A DNA stretch of 64,000 nt from Nitrospira moscoviensis (GCF_001273775.1 NZ_CP011801.1:3388001-3452000); one strand, 5' to 3'; positions 35,491 through 47,941 are shown, counted from the stretch's first letter. Made by a program: numbers and translations. The notes: generated from the sequence alone by a model not told the origin.

Positions 35491-36591
35491 ATGCCTGAAC
35501 ACACGATGACTCCGCCGATGCCCGGTGCCATTCCGGGCGCTCAACCCGGCACGGCACCCGCACCACCTATCGATTTTCTGGAGTATTGGAAGACCGATTG
35601 CCGGGAAGTGAAGACCTTCCGCGGTCATTCGCACGGCATCTGGGCCGTCGCCTTCTCGCCCGATGGATCGACGCTCGCCAGCGGCGGCGCGGAACGGCTC
35701 GTCCGGATGTGGGACATCGAAACCGGCCGTCTGCTGCGGTCGCTGCGCGGCCATACCAACGACATCCGCGCCATCGTCTTCACACCCGACGGCCAAACGA
35801 TGGCGACCGGCAGCGAGGACCGGACCATCCGCCTCTGGAATCCCAAGACCGGCGAGCCGACGAAGCTGTTGTTCACCCGCTACGATCACAACGTCTGCAG
35901 CTTGTCTCTCTCGCCGGACGGCCTCATGCTGGCGCGCGGCAGCCACAACAAAGACATCAAGATTTGGGAGGTCACCACCGGCACGGAGCTCATGACCCTG
36001 CTCGGCAAGGACCAGTACGATCACCACTGGTCCGTCTGCGTCGCTTTCTCGCCGGACGGCATTCACCTCGCGAGCGGCACCGACATCGGGAAGATCAAGA
36101 TCTGGGAAGTGCTTCCGAGCGGCGAGGAAAAAGTGCTGCACGACGGACACTGGCGGCGGGACCAGGAAGACTCCACCGAGACCCGCGGCTACTTCGTCGA
36201 AGACGACGGCGGATTCCAAAAGCCGATGGATTACTGGATCGGCGCCATGACTTTCACGCCGGACGGCAAGACGCTGATCACCGGCAGCCGCGACAACACC
36301 ATCAAATTGTTCGAGATGCCGACCGTCGTGGAGAAGAAAACCTTGACCGGCCATGCCGGCTGGGTCCGAGCCTTCGCCATCTCCCCGGACGGCAAGGTCC
36401 TCGTCAGCGGCAGCGACGATCAGACGATCAAGTTCTGGGATTTGGCCACGGGCCGCAACTTCCGGACGCTCAAAGGCCACTCAGGTGGGGTACGTTCGAT
36501 CGCCTTCTCCCCCGACGGCAAACGCCTCGCCAGCGGCTCCTGGGACCGCACGATCAAGCTGTGGGAAGGTGGGGTGAAGAGTGAGGAGTAA
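35491..36591 (+). CDS. WD40-repeat beta-propeller protein
   Basis: This 366-residue protein has seven WD40 units, enough for a complete propeller: GIWAVAFSPDGSTLASGGAE, DIRAIVFTPDGQTMATGSED, NVCSLSLSPDGLMLARGSHN, WSVCVAFSPDGIHLASGTDI, IGAMTFTPDGKTLITGSRDN, WVRAFAISPDGKVLVSGSDD and GVRSIAFSPDGKRLASGSWD. The N-terminal 40 residues are Pro/Ala-rich and unstructured. No signal peptide or membrane segment, so it is cytosolic. It is plus-strand, divergent from the HExxH gene with 193 bp between. Its proximity to the NxrC/TorD genes suggests, but does not prove, a scaffold for assembly. Confidence 0.9.
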   Translation: MPEHTMTPPMPGAIPGAQPGTAPAPPIDFLEYWKTDCREVKTFRGHSHGIWAVAFSPDGSTLASGGAERLVRMWDIETGRLLRSLRGHTNDIRAIVFTPDGQTMATGSEDRTIRLWNPKTGEPTKLLFTRYDHNVCSLSLSPDGLMLARGSHNKDIKIWEVTTGTELMTLLGKDQYDHHWSVCVAFSPDGIHLASGTDIGKIKIWEVLPSGEEKVLHDGHWRRDQEDSTETRGYFVEDDGGFQKPMDYWIGAMTFTPDGKTLITGSRDNTIKLFEMPTVVEKKTLTGHAGWVRAFAISPDGKVLVSGSDDQTIKFWDLATGRNFRTLKGHSGGVRSIAFSPDGKRLASGSWDRTIKLWEGGVKSEE

Positions 36592-36601
36592 TAGTAGTGG
36601 A

Positions 36602-36631
36602 GCGTCAGTCGGCATGCGAGCCGGCTGACGC
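36602..36631 (+). terminator. 12-bp stem-loop after the WD40 gene
   Basis: Arms 36602-36613 (GCGTCAGTCGGC) and 36620-36631 (GCCGGCTGACGC) pair with one G-U wobble around ATGCGA. No T-tract follows, only AATCTTAAT. Likely a transcript end. Confidence 0.5.
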
Positions 36632-36678
36632 AATCTTAATCGCCTACTTATCCTGTCCCATCGTTGTTCCTGATCAAT

Positions 36679-36843
36679 CTACCTTGGAGCTACTATCAGA
36701 TGATCGAGCACCTGTATGCCAATGGGCTGACAGGCGGCGATCAAATCCCTTGTCAACAACCGATCTGATTCGCTGGGTTCCGTCACACCAGATGGATGAT
36801 TGTGCGCCGCAGTTAACGCTGTAGCATTGGCTTGCAAGGGCAT
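36679..36843 (-). pseudogene. RadC-like (JAMM) fragment
   Basis: The frame encodes [15 protein letters not shown] followed by [20 protein letters not shown] and [12 protein letters not shown], matching the RadC C-terminal JAMM domain (HNHPSG...D). The domain stops abruptly after DHLIVAPR and has no RadC N-terminus upstream, so only about 50 residues remain. It is a decayed gene remnant, probably from a mobile or DNA-repair-associated locus. The metal-site residues are still present but no working protein is expected. Confidence 0.7.
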
Positions 36844-37256
36844 GAGAGATAATAGTCCGGAAGGTGGCCGCAGTCTAGCGAAACGAAAACTGGGGGGCAA
36901 TGGGTAGGCGTGTAAGGTCGTCCCCAAGAAGGCTCGCTCGCCGGGATGAGACATAGACCGGCTCTTCATTTAGCATCGGCCTGCAATTACCCTTTCTTTT
37001 ACCTCCTTTTCAGGGTATTACCCCTTTTCCGCCATGTCGCGCCCGGCCCCCGGCCAAGACACTCGACTTGGCCTGTTTGTTGGAGGCCCCGAAGGATCCT
37101 CCGCACCATGTCGCGACTGACGCAGGGCCGGCGACGACGCGAAGGATACCGCTTTTTCGAGCAGGAATCACCAGCCCGGCTCGTAGCAGTCTGGTACGAG
37201 GCAAACCTGAATGGAGATATCAGGAAGGAAGGGCGAGATGGGCGGGAACCATGAGT

Positions 37257-38705
37257 CTACTCCGCCGCCTCTTCCCCCTCATCCCGCGCCGACGGGATGC
37301 CGTAGCGTTTGCACTTTTCCCAGAGGGCTTTGCGGGAAAGGCCGAGAATTTTCGAGGCGGTGGTGCGGTTGCCCTCTACCCGCTCCAAGACCGACACGAT
37401 GTAGTCCTTCTCGAACCCTTCGCGGGCGGTGGAGAGGGAGGTGAGCGGGGCGTCTTTCTTTTTGCTGCCGGCCGTCAGCCCTTCGCTGCAGAAGCCGCAG
37501 GAGTCTTGCGGCGGTCCGCCGAGATAGGGGCAGGTCTGAAAGCCGCACAGATCCTGCGGCTGGACGGCTTCCCGTTCGCGGCCTAGCGCCACCGCCCGCT
37601 CGATCATGTTTTCCAGCTCGCGGACGTTGCCCGGATAAGAATAGCGGAGGAGCAGCTCGCGGGCCGGTTGCGAAAAGCCTTTCAAGTGCTTGTGCAGCTT
37701 GCCGGCGCAGCTTTGGAGCACGTGCTCGGCGATGACCATGATGTCTTCCTGCCGCTCGCGCAGCGGCGGGATGACGATCTGCACGACGTTCAGGCGATAA
37801 AACAGATCTTCTCGGAAGCGGCCCGCCGCCACTTCTTTCCGCAGATCCTTTTGCGTGGCGCAGACCAGCCGCACATCGACTTCGATGGTCTGGTTGCTCC
37901 CGACCCGTTCGAACTTCCGCTCTTGTAAGACGCGCAACAGTTTCACCTGGACGATCGGCGAGATCTCCCCGATTTCGTCCAAAAAGAGCGTGCCGCGGTT
38001 GGCCATTTCGAATCGGCCGCGGCGCTGGCGCAATGCGCCGGTGAAGGCGCCTTTTTCGTGGCCGAAGAGCTCGGCCTCCAGTAAGGTTTCCGGCAGGGCC
38101 GCGCAACTGACTTTGATGAGCGGATAGTCGCGCCTGGGGCTGTTCTGGTGCACGGCATTCGCCGCCAGCTCTTTCCCGGTCCCGCTCTCGCCGAGGATCA
38201 GGACGGTGGAATCCGTCGCCGCGACCAATTTGATCTTGTCGAGCACGGCGCGCATGCGCGTGTTGGCGCCCAGGATGCCGCCGAAGCTGAATTTGTCTTC
38301 CAGCGCCTCCTTCAGGTCTTGATTCTCCTTCCGGAGCGTGACGACCGTGCCGGCGCGCTCGACGATCAGGAGCAATTCGTCCATTTGAAACGGCTTGGTG
38401 ATGTAGTCGAAGGCGCCGAGCTTCATGGCGCCCACGGCCGTTTCCACCGATCCATGCGCGGTGATGACGACCACTTCGGCCTGCGGATGGTGGTCTTTCG
38501 TGGCCTTCAGCACGGTCAACCCGTCGGCGCCGGGCAGCCGGAGGTCGGTGATGACCAGGTCGAAGGCCCGCTTGCCGACCAGCTCGACGCCTTCCGTCCC
38601 GGTCGCCGCCGCGTGGACGTCGTGTCCGACGGCCTCCAGCGCGTCCGCCATGGAGAGGCGCATCAACGGCTCGTCGTCCACGATCAGAATCTTGAGCGCC
38701 GTCAT
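37257..38705 (-). CDS. Sigma-54-dependent response regulator (NtrC family)
   Basis: The start at 38705 (MTALKILIVDDEPLMRLSMA) overlaps the sensor kinase stop by 4 bp (ATGA). The 482-residue product has a receiver domain with Asp54 (LVITDLRLPGADG), a sigma-54 AAA+ domain with GESGTGKE and the GAFTGAL sigma-54 contact loop, and a C-terminal Fis-type HTH (NRTTASKILGLSRKALWEKC). Between the AAA+ domain and the HTH there is an inserted Cys group at residues 387-406 (C-x4-C-x10-C-x2-C, CGFQTC...SCGFC). That could be a metal, Fe-S or disulfide switch, which is unusual for this family. It activates sigma-54 promoters; target genes are not identifiable here. Confidence 0.93.
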   Translation of the reverse strand: MTALKILIVDDEPLMRLSMADALEAVGHDVHAAATGTEGVELVGKRAFDLVITDLRLPGADGLTVLKATKDHHPQAEVVVITAHGSVETAVGAMKLGAFDYITKPFQMDELLLIVERAGTVVTLRKENQDLKEALEDKFSFGGILGANTRMRAVLDKIKLVAATDSTVLILGESGTGKELAANAVHQNSPRRDYPLIKVSCAALPETLLEAELFGHEKGAFTGALRQRRGRFEMANRGTLFLDEIGEISPIVQVKLLRVLQERKFERVGSNQTIEVDVRLVCATQKDLRKEVAAGRFREDLFYRLNVVQIVIPPLRERQEDIMVIAEHVLQSCAGKLHKHLKGFSQPARELLLRYSYPGNVRELENMIERAVALGREREAVQPQDLCGFQTCPYLGGPPQDSCGFCSEGLTAGSKKKDAPLTSLSTAREGFEKDYIVSVLERVEGNRTTASKILGLSRKALWEKCKRYGIPSARDEGEEAAE

Positions 38706-41700
38706 GACACCTTCTCCGCGGGCTGCCGTTCGCGCGACACGGGGAGGCACAGGGTAAAGACCGTCCCTTTCCCGACCTCACTGTCCACCAGGATCTTCCC
38801 GCCGTGCCGCTCGACGATGCCCAGGCTCACGGACAGCCCCAACCCCGTCCCTTCTCCTTCGCTCTTGGTCGTGAAAAACGGATCGAAGATTTTCGGCAAC
38901 ACGGACGGAGGAATGCCGTAGCCGGTGTCGCGGATCGTCACGAGGCAAATCCCTTCCTCCACCGAGGTCTGAATGGACAAGACCCCGCCGCCCTTCATCG
39001 CCTGCACGGCGTTCAGAATCAAATTCATCAGCACCTGTTCGATCATGTGCCGGTCGATCATCAGCGGCGGCAGCGACGTTCCCAAGCTCGTTTCCAGAAC
39101 GATCCGATTGGGGGCGAGCAGGTGACGGGTGAGCACCAATACCCGCTCGATCACCTGGTTGATGTCGCTGTGCGAAAACTCCGGCTGGTGTTGCTGCGAG
39201 AAATCCAGCAACTGCCGGACGATCTTCTGCACGCGCCGCAGCCCGTCTTCCATCGAGGCCAGATACTCCTCCCGCCTCGCCGGCGACACCGTCCCCTTGC
39301 CGAGGTTGTAGAGGCAGTTGAGGATCCCCCCCAGGGGATTGTTGATCTCGTGGGCCACTCCGGCGGCCAGCTTCCCGACCGACGCGAGCTTCTCGGAATT
39401 GCGGATCTGCTGTTCCAGCTTCTTGGTCTCGGTCATGTCCCGCGCGATGCCGAGCACGCCCAGAATCTCACCATCGACGCCGTGGAGGGGCGACACGCTG
39501 ACCATCGCCGTCCTCGCTTCGCCGGTGCGCGTCACCACTTCCACCTCGTACACCTGCTTGGCGCCGATATCGAGGGTGCTCTTGAGGCGCCGGCCTCGAT
39601 GGCGTTTGGAGAGCAGCGACAGATAGGGCCGGCCGATAAGATCGTCCTTGCGGTAGCCCCAGGCTTCGATCTTGCCGTTCACATAGGTGAAGTTCTGCTC
39701 GACGTCCAGCGTGTAGATCACGTCGTTGGCGTTTTCCAGCAGATTTTCGAGATACTGCTTGGTCTGCTCGATCTCACGGGTCCGCTCGCGGACTTTGATC
39801 TCCAATTCCTCCCGATAGGATTGTAACTGCCGCTCCAGCCGCTTGCGATCGGTGATGTCCCGCAGCTGCACCATGATCAGCGCCAGGTCGTCGCCGCCGA
39901 CGCGGATCAGGTCCATTTCCACCGGCAACTCGACGCCGGCCGCATTCCGCACCGCGACTTCCTGGGTCGGAACCTGCCGCTGGCCGCCCGCCAGTTCCTT
40001 GAGCAAGCCCCGCAGGTCGTCGGCGAAGCCGGGCAGGATGACGTCGAAAATACTGTGCCCGACCACGTCCGATTCGGAATACCCGAGCGCCTGTTCTTCG
40101 CGTTTATTGACCGCGACGATCGTGCCGGCGGGCTCCACCATGAAGACGGAGTCCGCGACGAGGTCGAACAGAGCCTTGTAGCGGGCCTGAGACGCCACCA
40201 ATTGCTGCGTCCGTTCGGACACCGCCAGCTCCAGCTTGGTGGTGTATTGCTGCAGCTGCTGTTCCAATCGATGGCGTTCCGTCACGTCACGCACGAACGC
40301 CCGCGTATGCACCAGCCCGCCGCTTTCCTGATCGAAGAGGGCCGTGGCGTGGATCTCGACGTCGATGCGGCGTCCGTCCTTGGCCAAAAAGACGGTTTCG
40401 ACGGTGTTGCGGCCCTTGGACATCAGCCGCTCCAAATAGCCCAGCACCTCCGCCGCCCGGTCGTTCGGCACCAGGTCCCAGAGGCGCATCGCCAGCATCT
40501 CGTCGCGGCTATAGCCCAGTTTCTCCAGCCCGGTTTGATTCACGTGGACGAACCGACCCGACCGGTCCAGTTGATAGATCATCTCGGGCGAGTTCTCGAT
40601 CAAATCGCGGTATTTTTCCTCGAGCGCCCGCACTTCGCTCATCCGTTGCTCGATCTGGCCGAACGATTGCTTCAGATTGGCGGCCATCTGGTTGAACGCC
40701 AAGGCCAGGTGCTCGATTTCGTCCCCGGTCTTGATGGACAGCCGCTGATCCAGCCGCCCGCCGCCGATGTCCAGCACCCCGTCGTGCAGCGCCTTGATCG
40801 GCCGCACAATGCGGCGCGCGACGAGCAGTCCCGTGCCGGTGAGCACCGCCATCACGCCGAGGCCGTAGAACGCCACCTTGCCCACCAGCCGGCTCAAGGC
40901 GGCATAGGTCTCTTCGGGATCCTGCCGGACCACCGTAATCCAATGCTTGCCGCCCATGCTGCCGGGAGCCAGAGGTTCGCTGAAGCGGACCGGCGCAAAG
41001 CCGATCAAGGCGCCGCGGCTGCCGTGGGTATCGTCCCCCACACTGGCCCACCCCGACTTGTCGCGGGTGATGGTGCTCACGAAGTCCGGCGTCACCACAT
41101 GTTCTTCAGTCGAGAGAATCGGACAGATCAACGGGGTGCCGTCGCTGCTGAACAGCATGGCATGTCCGGAGGAGCCGATTTCCACCTCGGAGATGGAGTG
41201 GAAGAGCGTGTCCCGCCTCAACAGAATCGTGACGGTGCCGATCACCGCGCGCTGCGTGTCGTCGAGAATCGGCGCCGCGACGATGAGGACGTGGGTGCCG
41301 AAAGCCGGATCGAAGGCCACGTCGCTCACATAGACCCGCGGCTGTGCGGCCTTGACCACCGCCGCCCACCAGGGCGTCTTGCCGTAGTAGTACTCGACTT
41401 GAGGGATCGAACTGACGACCAGCGCGCCCCGTGCGTCGGTGACCAGGATGCCGACGTAGTCCGACTTCCGGATGTCGTGCCACCGAATGAGATAGTTCGT
41501 CACGATCCGGTTGATGAACAGCGGAAATTCGCTGCGGCGATCGCGCTCGCGCCAGCGCCGCTGCCAATCTTTGATGATCTCGTCGATGGAGCGCTCGTCC
41601 TTGCCTTCGTACGTGCGGTTGGACTCGGTGACGGCGGTCCGCAAGAACGGCGTCGTGGCGAGCTGTTGCGCCTCGTTGATGCCGCGCGTGACGTGCATCT

Positions 41701-41881
41701 CGATGCGGCGGGAGGCTTCGACGGCGACTTCCCTGAAATTCGCGCCCGTGGTCTCGCGCAGCGCGCGGCGTTCTTCCAGGTAGGTGATCAGCAGCAACAG
41801 GCCGAGCGGAACAAGACCGACCATCACGATGGCCGTGATGATCTTACGCTGGAGACTCTGAGACCGACTCCAGAATCGCAT
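38702..41881 (-). CDS. Multi-PAS membrane sensor histidine kinase
   Basis: This 1059-residue protein starts with a membrane helix (IITAIVMVGLVPLGLLLLIT), then a long periplasmic Cache-type sensor (about residues 40-330, with SDYVGILVTDARGALVVSSI and YVSDVAFDPAFGTHVLIVAA), a second helix (AFYGLGVMAVLTGTGLLVAR), a HAMP domain, three PAS domains (YRDLIENSPEMIYQLDRSGR, ALFDLVADSVFMVEPAGTIV, LENLLENANDVIYTLDVEQN) and a HisKA/HATPase core with H844 in GVAHEINNPLGG. The kinase then donates to the receiver of the next gene. The sensed ligand is unknown; redox or small-molecule sensing is plausible. Confidence 0.94.
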   Translation of the reverse strand: MRFWSRSQSLQRKIITAIVMVGLVPLGLLLLITYLEERRALRETTGANFREVAVEASRRIEMHVTRGINEAQQLATTPFLRTAVTESNRTYEGKDERSIDEIIKDWQRRWRERDRRSEFPLFINRIVTNYLIRWHDIRKSDYVGILVTDARGALVVSSIPQVEYYYGKTPWWAAVVKAAQPRVYVSDVAFDPAFGTHVLIVAAPILDDTQRAVIGTVTILLRRDTLFHSISEVEIGSSGHAMLFSSDGTPLICPILSTEEHVVTPDFVSTITRDKSGWASVGDDTHGSRGALIGFAPVRFSEPLAPGSMGGKHWITVVRQDPEETYAALSRLVGKVAFYGLGVMAVLTGTGLLVARRIVRPIKALHDGVLDIGGGRLDQRLSIKTGDEIEHLALAFNQMAANLKQSFGQIEQRMSEVRALEEKYRDLIENSPEMIYQLDRSGRFVHVNQTGLEKLGYSRDEMLAMRLWDLVPNDRAAEVLGYLERLMSKGRNTVETVFLAKDGRRIDVEIHATALFDQESGGLVHTRAFVRDVTERHRLEQQLQQYTTKLELAVSERTQQLVASQARYKALFDLVADSVFMVEPAGTIVAVNKREEQALGYSESDVVGHSIFDVILPGFADDLRGLLKELAGGQRQVPTQEVAVRNAAGVELPVEMDLIRVGGDDLALIMVQLRDITDRKRLERQLQSYREELEIKVRERTREIEQTKQYLENLLENANDVIYTLDVEQNFTYVNGKIEAWGYRKDDLIGRPYLSLLSKRHRGRRLKSTLDIGAKQVYEVEVVTRTGEARTAMVSVSPLHGVDGEILGVLGIARDMTETKKLEQQIRNSEKLASVGKLAAGVAHEINNPLGGILNCLYNLGKGTVSPARREEYLASMEDGLRRVQKIVRQLLDFSQQHQPEFSHSDINQVIERVLVLTRHLLAPNRIVLETSLGTSLPPLMIDRHMIEQVLMNLILNAVQAMKGGGVLSIQTSVEEGICLVTIRDTGYGIPPSVLPKIFDPFFTTKSEGEGTGLGLSVSLGIVERHGGKILVDSEVGKGTVFTLCLPVSRERQPAEKVS

Positions 41882-41938
41882 GGAGATGTCCCGAGCAGGA
41901 TTCGGCGTGCCCGGCTCGACCCCTATTTCACCATCCGG

Positions 41939-42856
41939 TCATGCCCGCTTCAACAGCCGGCCGGGCGAGCCGGGCCACATCAACAACAGCGGGCTCGCCA
42001 CGAACACCGAGGAATAGGTCCCGAAAATCACGCCCCACAACAGCGCCAGGGAAAAGTCGTGCAAGACTTCGCCGCCGGCGAGCGTCAAGGGAACGAGCAC
42101 CAGCACGACGGTCAAGCTGGTGACGATGGTGCGGCTGAGCACCTGATTGACGGCGTTGTTGATCGTCGCTTCCTCGGTGTCGCGCCGCCGCAGGCGGAGA
42201 TTCTCGCGGATCCGGTCGAACACGACCACCGTGTCGGTGAGCGAGTAGCCCGCCAGCGTCAAGAGCGCGGTCACGACCAGCAGGGTGATCTCCTTGTCCA
42301 GCACATAGAAGGCACCGAGAACCGCCAGGACGTCATGGAACGTCGCCAGCGCCGCCGCGACGCCGAACCGCAGCTCGAAGCGGGCGGCGATATAGAGGAT
42401 GATGCCGGCGAAGGAAATGACGATCGCGATGAGCGCGTCTTCCTGGAGCTTCTTCCCAATGGTCGGCCCGATCTCCGTGGTCGAGTCCACGACGAAGCGG
42501 TTGTTGGGAAATTCTTTCGCGAAGACCGCCATGACCCGCTCGGCGGTCTTTTCTTCGATCGTCGTCGAGGCCTTCACGCGGATGAGAAGCTTGTTGTCCT
42601 GTCCGAATTCCTGGAGCTCGGCATTGCTCAACCCGTTCGCCTCCAGCGCCTTGCGTGCCTCGTCAATCCGGACCGGTTGCTCGAACTTGAGTTGCACCGC
42701 CGTCCCGCCGGCGAAATCGATGCCCAGATTCGCCGCCCCGCGCGCGATCTGCACGAGCGCGAGGAGCCCCAGCACGACCATGACGCCGGAAAAGGCGAAT
42801 GAAATCTTGCGCTTGCCCATGAAGTCGATGTTGGTTTTTCCCAGGATCTCAAGCAT
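41939..42856 (-). CDS. secF: Protein-export membrane protein SecF
   Basis: This 305-residue protein has the SecF layout: N-terminal helix (SFAFSGVMVVLGLLALVQIA), LGIDFAGGTAVQLKFEQPVR, a small periplasmic domain, then GLSNAELQEFG and five C-terminal helices with YSLTDTVVVFDRIRENLRLR, the SecF signature. With SecD it forms the proton-driven accessory complex that completes Sec translocation. It follows secD on the same strand, 77 bp away. The leader contains GAGG-type repeats. Confidence 0.96.
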   Translation of the reverse strand: MLEILGKTNIDFMGKRKISFAFSGVMVVLGLLALVQIARGAANLGIDFAGGTAVQLKFEQPVRIDEARKALEANGLSNAELQEFGQDNKLLIRVKASTTIEEKTAERVMAVFAKEFPNNRFVVDSTTEIGPTIGKKLQEDALIAIVISFAGIILYIAARFELRFGVAAALATFHDVLAVLGAFYVLDKEITLLVVTALLTLAGYSLTDTVVVFDRIRENLRLRRRDTEEATINNAVNQVLSRTIVTSLTVVLVLVPLTLAGGEVLHDFSLALLWGVIFGTYSSVFVASPLLLMWPGSPGRLLKRA

Positions 42857-42933
42857 GCAGGCTCCCCTTGAACAGGTTGAGGCTAAGGATGAGGTTGAGG
42901 CCTACTCGACCTCGACCTGAACCGTAGCTTTCT

Positions 42934-44577
42934 TTAAATGCTCAACGTCTCCACTTTCGGCCGCTGGTTCAGCAGATCGAAAATCACTTTCGTGCCGACC
43001 AGCGCGGTAAATAGATTGATCGCGATGCCGAGACAGAGCGTGACGGCGAAACCCTTGATGGGACCGGTCCCGAACAGGAACAGCGCCACACCGGTGATCA
43101 GGGTCGTCACGTGGGAGTCGACGATCGTGAGCAGCGCCTTGTTGTAGCCCCCATCCACCGCCAACCGCACCGCCTTGCCCTGCCGCAACTCTTCCCGGAT
43201 GCGCTCGAAGATCAGCACGTTCGAATCCACGCCCATGCCGATCGTGAGGACAATGCCCGCGATGCCTGGCAACGTCAGCGTCGCGTTCAAGGCGGATAGC
43301 GCGCCGAGCAGGCAGACGAGATTGAGCAGCAACGCGAAGTCCGCGATCGCGCCGGACAGGCGGTAATAGACGACCATGAAGATCACGACCATCGCGCCGG
43401 CGATCAGCGTGGCCTGCACGCCCTTGTCGATCGAGTCCTGTCCCAAGGACGGGCCGACGGTCAGGTCTTGAATGATCTTGAGCGGCGCCGGCAGGGCCCC
43501 CGCCCGCAGAACGATGGCGAGGTCGTTCGCCTCTTGCGTCGTGAAGGTGCCGGTGATCTGCGCCCGCCCCCCCGAGATCCGCTCCTGAATGACGGGCGCC
43601 GAATAGATCGTGTTGTCGAGGACGACCGCCATCCGCTTTTTGACGTTCTCGCCGGTGATCCGCTCGAACTCACGGCCGCCTTTCCCGTCGAACGTGATCG
43701 ACACATACGGATCATTGAACTGGCCGATCGAGACACGGGCGTCGCTCAGCACGTCGCCGGTGAGCATCACGCGCTTCTTCACGAGGAACGGGATGCGAAA
43801 TTCCCGCCCGGTGTCCTTGTCGACCACCCGCTCAAACAGGATCTGACTGCCTTCCGGCACTTTGCTCTCGAACTGCTTGAGCACCTCGGCTTCTTGTTCC
43901 TTCGGCACGCGCGCCGGGAAGTCCATCTTCATGTGGTTGTCTTCATCCAGCATCTTGAACTCGAGCAGGGCCGTTTCCTTGATCAAGTCCTTGGCCCGCT
44001 TCGGCTCTTTCACGCCGGGCAGCTGCACCACGATCTGCTTGAGCCCCTGCCGCTGCACCAGCGGCTCCGCCACGCCGAATTGGTCGATGCGGTTGCGAAT
44101 GGTCTCCAGCGCCTGGTTGATGGCGGAATCCTTGATGCGCTTGATCTCGGTATCCCGCAGCTCCCACACCAGGCTGTTGGCGGAGCCGGCCGCCTCCACG
44201 TCAAAAAACGTGGGGTAGTCGTCGAGCAGCTTCTGAATCGGTGGCTTCAGATCCGCGTTGGCGAATTGGATGGTGATCTGATGCGATCCGGTTCGCTTGA
44301 CGGACTCGACGGGGATTTTTTTATCCACCAGCAGGTCCTGTAGACTGGTCACGGCCCGATCCACGGCGATTTCCACCGCGCGGTCTTCATCGACCTCCAT
44401 CACCATGTGAATGCCGCCCTGCAGGTCCAACCCGAGCGTGATGCCCTTGTCCGGAAGCACCTTGCGCGCCCAGTCCGGCAGCGCCTGATAGAGCGGCTTG
44501 TACGACGGGAGAAAAAACACCACCGAAAGCACCACGACGAACGCCAGCAGCGCGAACCGACCACCCACTTTTTTCAT
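42934..44577 (-). CDS. secD: Protein-export membrane protein SecD
   Basis: This 547-residue protein has the SecD signatures GITLGLDLQGGIHMVMEVDE near the N-terminus, the P1 periplasmic head (TIRNRIDQFGVAEPLVQRQG, then LKQIVVQLPGVKEPKRAKDL), RISGGRAQITGTFTTQEAND, and the membrane core GIVLTIGMGVDSNVLIFERI. It uses the proton motive force to pull proteins out of SecYEG. Length and gene order (yajC-secD-secF) are typical. Confidence 0.97.
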   Translation of the reverse strand: MKKVGGRFALLAFVVVLSVVFFLPSYKPLYQALPDWARKVLPDKGITLGLDLQGGIHMVMEVDEDRAVEIAVDRAVTSLQDLLVDKKIPVESVKRTGSHQITIQFANADLKPPIQKLLDDYPTFFDVEAAGSANSLVWELRDTEIKRIKDSAINQALETIRNRIDQFGVAEPLVQRQGLKQIVVQLPGVKEPKRAKDLIKETALLEFKMLDEDNHMKMDFPARVPKEQEAEVLKQFESKVPEGSQILFERVVDKDTGREFRIPFLVKKRVMLTGDVLSDARVSIGQFNDPYVSITFDGKGGREFERITGENVKKRMAVVLDNTIYSAPVIQERISGGRAQITGTFTTQEANDLAIVLRAGALPAPLKIIQDLTVGPSLGQDSIDKGVQATLIAGAMVVIFMVVYYRLSGAIADFALLLNLVCLLGALSALNATLTLPGIAGIVLTIGMGVDSNVLIFERIREELRQGKAVRLAVDGGYNKALLTIVDSHVTTLITGVALFLFGTGPIKGFAVTLCLGIAINLFTALVGTKVIFDLLNQRPKVETLSI

Positions 44578-44604
44578 CCTGCATCCACCCCTTCTCTAGA
44601 CGGC

Positions 44605-44940
44605 TTAGTCCTTCTCATCTTCATCGCTGCGGAGTTTGGCGATGTGATCTTTTTGAATCTTGATTTTGGTGTTGTCGGCGATCTGGAGTGTCACGGTTGT
44701 TTTGCCGAGATTCGTCACGGTCCCCCAGATGCCCGACGCGGTGACGACCTTGTCGCCCTTTTTCAGCTGGTCCAGCATCGCCTTCTGCTGTTTCTGCCGC
44801 TTCTGCTGCGGGAGAATCAGCAAAAAGTAAAAGATGACGAAAATCAGGACGAACGGGATCAGAGACAGCAAGCCGCTGCTCCCAGATCCGCCCCCACCCG
44901 TCCCCTGCGCCCACGCTATCGATGCCATCAGTGCCGTCAT
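44605..44940 (-). CDS. yajC: Preprotein translocase subunit YajC
   Basis: This 111-residue protein has one membrane helix (LLSLIPFVLIFVIFYFLLIL) with an N-terminal Gly/Ser-rich stretch, followed by the YajC motif PQQKRQKQQKAMLDQLKKGD and VVTASGIWGTVTNLGKTTVT. It associates with SecDF in the Sec holo-translocase. It is encoded 27 bp before secD and 12 bp after tgt, so it belongs to the tgt-yajC-secD-secF operon. Confidence 0.95.
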   Translation of the reverse strand: MTALMASIAWAQGTGGGGSGSSGLLSLIPFVLIFVIFYFLLILPQQKRQKQQKAMLDQLKKGDKVVTASGIWGTVTNLGKTTVTLQIADNTKIKIQKDHIAKLRSDEDEKD

Positions 44941-44952
44941 GCGCCGACTCCT

Positions 44953-47866
<2,914 letters not shown>

Positions 47867-47941
47867 CTAAGTCCTTAGAGTAACTGGGGAAAAGCAACTT
47901 GGCACTGTAACATACGGTCCGGTGAGTAACAAGGTGAGGAG

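Larger units (their letters stand above)
36592..37256. other. Gene-poor gap of about 665 bp
   Basis: This stretch contains only the WD40 hairpin and a decayed RadC fragment. Its first 450 bp look lower in GC than the flanks. Several open frames are present (for example 36946-37254 plus and 37010-37204 minus), but none shows a recognisable domain or a supported start. It looks like an insertion scar or degraded acquired DNA. Confidence 0.5.

Noticed and set aside
36946..37254. Plus-strand 102-codon and minus-strand 64-codon frames in the gap
   Set aside because: No domain, no supported start, and only the weak local composition shift; left as unannotated intergenic DNA.
40055..42802. Plus-strand open frame of 915 codons
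   Set aside because: It spans two real minus-strand genes (sensor kinase and SecF) and its translation is low-complexity His/Gln/Arg-rich; no start signal.
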